DNA of 18,419 nt, taken from contig JAVHOP010000020.1 in the NCBI GenBank assembly GCA_036170135.1, positions 1 through 18,419 on the forward strand. Reading direction: 5' to 3'. Source of the stretch: CG1-02-35-72 sp036170135 (GTDB taxonomy: Bacteria > Bacteroidota > Bacteroidia > Flavobacteriales > Flavobacteriaceae). The notes beneath the pieces are model-generated. The model did no database searches. It was not told where the DNA came from and saw nothing but the letters and a program-made list of their open reading frames with translations. Below are positions 15,508 to 18,419 of this stretch, one piece after another. Position numbers and translations under genes: made by a program. Every line of letters begins with the position of its first letter. Within the stretch, counting starts at the first letter, position 1.

Positions 15508-17394
15508 TTAAGTTGGCGCTCTCACAATTAAAAGCGGAATTTCAATTTGATGTCTTACCGCGCTAATGGTTGTTCCAAAAATTAAATCTTTAAACCATTT
15601 ATGACCATGCGAGCCCAATACTAAAATATCACTATTAAAACTCTTTACCAATTTTGGGATGGCAACTTTTGGTGTTCCGTAGCCCAAATTTGTGGTGACA
15701 TTATAACCTAGTTTGCGAATCGATTCGGCATAGTTATCCAAAACTTTTTGATCGCTTATCGATTCGTAATCAATTGTTTCATCGCCATAAACAATAGCGG
15801 CAACACTTTCTACAATATGAATAAATTGATAATGTGTATTTTCATTGCCTAAAGCTAAAGCGTGTTGCAATATGTTATTATCGATATCGCTAAAGTCGAG
15901 GGCTAGAGTGATATTTGTGTATTTTGGTTTAATAAGATTTTTGGGAGCATTTAAATTGGTATGAAACCGTCGTATCTTCTTTTCATCATTTTTTTTAATG
16001 AGAGGTACAAAGCTGATGTATGCTAAAATGCCGATTATAAAGATTAAAACAGGCAACAAAAAACTAAAAACCACAAATGGATGTTCGCTAGTTGTTAACC
16101 AACTTCTAATTTCATCAAACACTAATTTTGTATTTAACGATATAATAATTATGGCAATAAACCAAGAAATAATCTTTGTAATTGGTCTAATTGAGAAGTT
16201 TAACATCAATTTTTTATCACTTACAAAATGAATAAGTGGAATGACCGCAAACCCCAATTGTAAACTCAAAACCACCTGACTCAGAATTAACAATTTGCCG
16301 GTATATGATTCTCCAAAATATAATAAAACTAGCACTGCCGGAATGATGGCGAGCAAGCGGGTAATCATACGTCTTGCCCAAGGCTGAATTCTGAAATTGA
16401 TAAAGCCTTCCATAACAATTTGTCCGGCTAAAGTTCCTGTTAAAGTAGAGCTCTGTCCGGCTGCAATTAAAGCCACTGCGAATAAAATTGGCGCTATTTT
16501 GGTTCCTAAAAGTGGCGCTAATAAGCGATGCGCATCTTGAATTTCGGAAACCTGATACATACCGACTTTGTAAAATGTGGCAGCAGCCAAAATCAAAATC
16601 GCGGCATTTACGAAAAACGCCAAGTTTAAAGCAAAAACCGAATCGATCAAGTTAAACTTTAAAGCTTCTTTAATCTTAGTTTTTGTCTTCGAAAATTTAC
16701 GACTTTGAACTAACGATGAATGTAAATATAAATTATGAGGCATTACCGTAGCGCCAATAATACCAATGGCAATATATAAAGCTGCATTATTTTTAATGAC
16801 TGGAACAAAACCTTGCATTAAATTTGAAATTTGGGGCTTTGCCAAAATCATTTCGATAAAAAATGCCGAACCGATAATAACAACCAAAGCCAAAATAAAA
16901 GCTTCCATTTTGCGCATGCCTTTATTAATCAAGAATAACAATAAAAAGGTATCTAAAAAAGTTAGCGCAACACCCCACAATAACGGAATATGAAATAACA
17001 ATTGTAAACCGATTGCCATCCCTAAAACTTCGGCTAAATCGCAGGCAATGATAGCTATTTCGGCCATGATGTACAGGCTTATATTTACAAATGGCGGGTA
17101 ACTTTCTTTACAAGCTTGTGCGAGATCCCTTTGGCGAACAATTCCTAATCGGGCACTTAAATTTTGCAATACCACCGCCATAATATTAGACATTAACAAT
17201 ACCCAGAGCAAGGTGTAGCCAAATTGACTACCACCAGCAATATCTGTTGCCCAATTGCCCGGATCCATATAACCAACGCTTATTAAGTAGGCGGGACCCA
17301 TAAAGGCAAATAATTTTTTAAAAAAGCCTTTTTTATCGGTTGTATCAATGGTTTCGTGAACCTCTTGTAATGAATTTTTTAAATCTGGATTCAT
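15508..17394 (-). CDS. Nramp divalent-metal transporter fused to a universal stress protein domain
   Basis: A proton-coupled Mn2+/Fe2+-type importer of the inner membrane with a cytoplasmic nucleotide-binding domain. Residues 1-465 form the Nramp core with about 11 membrane helices. The metal-site motifs are DPGN (44-47, helix 1) and AxxMPHN (215-221, helix 6), including the Met typical of transition-metal, not Mg2+ or Al3+, transporters. Residues about 490-628 are a UspA domain: the LALDFSD strand with an acidic residue at about D500, and the ATP-binding signature G-2X-G-9X-G-T read as GSHG (594-597) plus GT (607-608). Ordinary MntH proteins have about 410-440 residues and no such tail. The fusion suggests gating or sensing by ATP or another nucleotide, which is inference. 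A palindrome at 17477-17505 upstream is a candidate metal-regulator site. No full promoter consensus is visible in the leader. Confidence 0.94.
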   Translation of the reverse strand: MNPDLKNSLQEVHETIDTTDKKGFFKKLFAFMGPAYLISVGYMDPGNWATDIAGGSQFGYTLLWVLLMSNIMAVVLQNLSARLGIVRQRDLAQACKESYPPFVNISLYIMAEIAIIACDLAEVLGMAIGLQLLFHIPLLWGVALTFLDTFLLLFLINKGMRKMEAFILALVVIIGSAFFIEMILAKPQISNLMQGFVPVIKNNAALYIAIGIIGATVMPHNLYLHSSLVQSRKFSKTKTKIKEALKFNLIDSVFALNLAFFVNAAILILAAATFYKVGMYQVSEIQDAHRLLAPLLGTKIAPILFAVALIAAGQSSTLTGTLAGQIVMEGFINFRIQPWARRMITRLLAIIPAVLVLLYFGESYTGKLLILSQVVLSLQLGFAVIPLIHFVSDKKLMLNFSIRPITKIISWFIAIIIISLNTKLVFDEIRSWLTTSEHPFVVFSFLLPVLIFIIGILAYISFVPLIKKNDEKKIRRFHTNLNAPKNLIKPKYTNITLALDFSDIDNNILQHALALGNENTHYQFIHIVESVAAIVYGDETIDYESISDQKVLDNYAESIRKLGYNVTTNLGYGTPKVAIPKLVKSFNSDILVLGSHGHKWFKDLIFGTTISAVRHQIEIPLLIVRAPT

Positions 17395-17476
17395 TGTTTT
17401 CTTCTCAGTCTGATCGAAATTTTTAATGGTATCTAATGTATTGATTTAAGTCAGAATTTTTTAGCGCTTACTGTAA

Positions 17477-17505
17477 TATTTTACCGATTAAAAATCGGTA
17501 AAATA
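17477..17505. promoter_or_regulatory. 13-bp-arm palindrome in the Nramp/aminotransferase divergent region, candidate operator
   Basis: The perfect arms TATTTTACCGATT (17477-17489) and AATCGGTAAAATA (17493-17505) are separated by three bases. The site lies in the 201-base divergent spacer, centred about 97 bases before the Nramp-UspA ATG and 105 bases before the aminotransferase ATG. No gene ends here, so it is not a terminator. Its length and symmetry suit a dimeric DNA-binding protein. Metal-responsive DtxR/MntR or Fur-type control of the transporter is a reasonable guess, but I cannot match the sequence to a known box. The rest of the spacer holds only the aminotransferase promoter element. 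Confidence 0.6.
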
Positions 17506-17572
17506 AAGTGCAAAATACGAATTTATTTTTGGTGTACTTACCTAATAAAGAAGATAAAACACAATATTTATT

Positions 17573-17580
17573 TATCTTTG
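17573..17580 (+). promoter_or_regulatory. -7 promoter element for the class V aminotransferase
   Basis: TATCTTTG is a full consensus match, with 15 bases between it and the ATG at 17596, predicting a leader of about a dozen nucleotides. Confidence 0.6.
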
Positions 17581-17595
17581 AAATAAAAAGTATCT

Positions 17596-18419
17596 ATGCA
17601 AAACCAATCTCATTTATTTTCACTACCAGCCGATATCACCTATTTAAACGGCGCCTATATGTCGCCTTTGCTAAATAATGTTGCTAAAATTGGAGAGGAT
17701 AATCTCTTAAAAAAACAGAATCCAACTCAAATTAGTGCAACCGATTTTTTCACCAATACAAAAATCTTAAAACAAAAATTTGCTCAATTAATTGACGTAA
17801 AAGATGCCGAGCAAATTGCTGTAATTCCTTCTGTTTCTTATGGTATGGCGACAGTTGCAAATAATATTGTGCTTAAACCAGGGGATGAAATTTTGATGTT
17901 ACAAGAGCAATTTCCGAGTAATGTTTATGTGTGGCAAAAGTTAGCCGATAAATATCAGGCTAAAGTTGTTTTTGTAGGAGCTCCAAAAATTGAAAAAAAT
18001 CGCGCTCAAAAATGGAATGCAGATTTGCTTAACGCTATCAATCCAAAAACAGCTGTGGTAACTTTACCTCATAATCATTGGGCAGATGGCACTTTATTTG
18101 ATTTGTTAGCAATCCGTGAAAAGAGTAAAATACATGGAGCTTTGCTTATAATTGACGGAACGCAAAGTGTTGGTGCTTTGCCATTTTCGGTAGCAGAAAT
18201 TCAACCTGACGCCTTGATTTGTGCCGGGTATAAATGGTTATTAGGGGCTTATGGTTTTGGCTTGGCATATTTTAGTGAGCTATTTAACCGTGGAAATCCG
18301 ATTGAAGAGAATTGGATAAACCGTTATAATAGCGAAGATTTTACCGGATTGGTCAATTACGAAACGCGTTACCAACCCAAAGCGGGGCGATACAATATGG
18401 GCGAAGTCAGCAATTTTGT
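17596..18419 (+). CDS. Class V aminotransferase family PLP enzyme, 3' end outside the window
   Basis: The first 274 residues of a fold-type I PLP enzyme related to cysteine desulfurases (SufS/CsdA), isopenicillin-N epimerase and kynureninase. Seen in the sequence: YLNGAYMSP near the N-terminus (16-24), PSVSYGMATVAN (78-89, cofactor phosphate region), a conserved His pair in LPHNHWADG (157-165), the Asp that contacts the PLP ring in IIDGTQSVGA (about D187), and the Schiff-base Lys in CAGYKWLLGAYG (about K213). The desulfurase-defining catalytic Cys would lie beyond the window edge, so the reaction cannot be set. The start sits close behind a perfect promoter element and gives the normal family N-terminus. 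The gene is transcribed away from the Nramp-UspA gene, and the shared palindrome could affect both. Confidence 0.88.
   Translation, partial: MQNQSHLFSLPADITYLNGAYMSPLLNNVAKIGEDNLLKKQNPTQISATDFFTNTKILKQKFAQLIDVKDAEQIAVIPSVSYGMATVANNIVLKPGDEILMLQEQFPSNVYVWQKLADKYQAKVVFVGAPKIEKNRAQKWNADLLNAINPKTAVVTLPHNHWADGTLFDLLAIREKSKIHGALLIIDGTQSVGALPFSVAEIQPDALICAGYKWLLGAYGFGLAYFSELFNRGNPIEENWINRYNSEDFTGLVNYETRYQPKAGRYNMGEVSNF

Noticed and set aside
1..18419. Search for CRISPR arrays, tRNA/rRNA genes, integrases, transposases, toxin-antitoxin or defence clusters.
   Set aside because: No regularly spaced repeats, RNA genes or mobile-element proteins were visible; the genes belong to housekeeping families or small hypotheticals.

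Overview
The window is a stretch of core chromosome from a low-GC member of the Bacteroidota, most likely a flavobacterium-type organism. Four things point there: AT-rich coding sequence; starts without recognisable Shine-Dalgarno sequences; at least seven copies of the Bacteroidota -7 promoter element TAnnTTTG just upstream of genes; and family types common in that phylum (an Nramp transporter carrying a universal stress domain, a lipoprotein-type M49 peptidase, a single-polypeptide RecB/AddA-like helicase-nuclease). I see no prophage, transposon, CRISPR array, RNA gene or defence island. Every substantial gene belongs to a recognisable housekeeping family or is a small conserved-looking hypothetical. 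I did not find an undescribed multi-gene system.

Layout. 127-3381 (minus): a compact fabD, enoyl-CoA hydratase, small membrane protein cluster, followed by an aldehyde dehydrogenase behind its own inverted repeat. 3382-3752: intergenic, with only a doubtful 36-codon ORF. 3753-5394 (minus): saccharopine dehydrogenase-family oxidoreductase and a DUF2007 protein. 5487-7476 (plus): DUF423 membrane protein and pckA. 7477-7576 is a 100-N scaffold gap flanked by an exact 55-base duplication, so it is almost certainly an assembly join with no missing sequence. 7651-7681: terminator shared by pckA and a convergent lipoprotein gene. 8154-10832 (plus): tag (3-methyladenine glycosylase I) and a dipeptidyl peptidase III lipoprotein, ending in a second two-way terminator. 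10908-17394 (minus): panB, cvpA, an AddA/RecB-like helicase-nuclease and an Nramp-UspA fusion. 17596-end (plus): a class V aminotransferase cut off by the window edge.

How the genes relate. This is a mosaic of short transcription units, not one pathway: fatty-acid and acyl-CoA metabolism (fabD, hydratase, aldehyde dehydrogenase), amino-acid and gluconeogenic metabolism (saccharopine dehydrogenase, pckA), pantothenate synthesis (panB), DNA repair (tag, addA-like), metal uptake (Nramp-UspA) and peptide turnover (DPP III). The points most worth following are the Nramp-UspA fusion with a 13-bp-arm palindrome upstream of it, two -7 elements so close to start codons that the mRNAs should be leaderless or nearly so, an inverted repeat over a promoter-like element before the aldehyde dehydrogenase, and several start codons that the promoter positions or gene overlaps correct.
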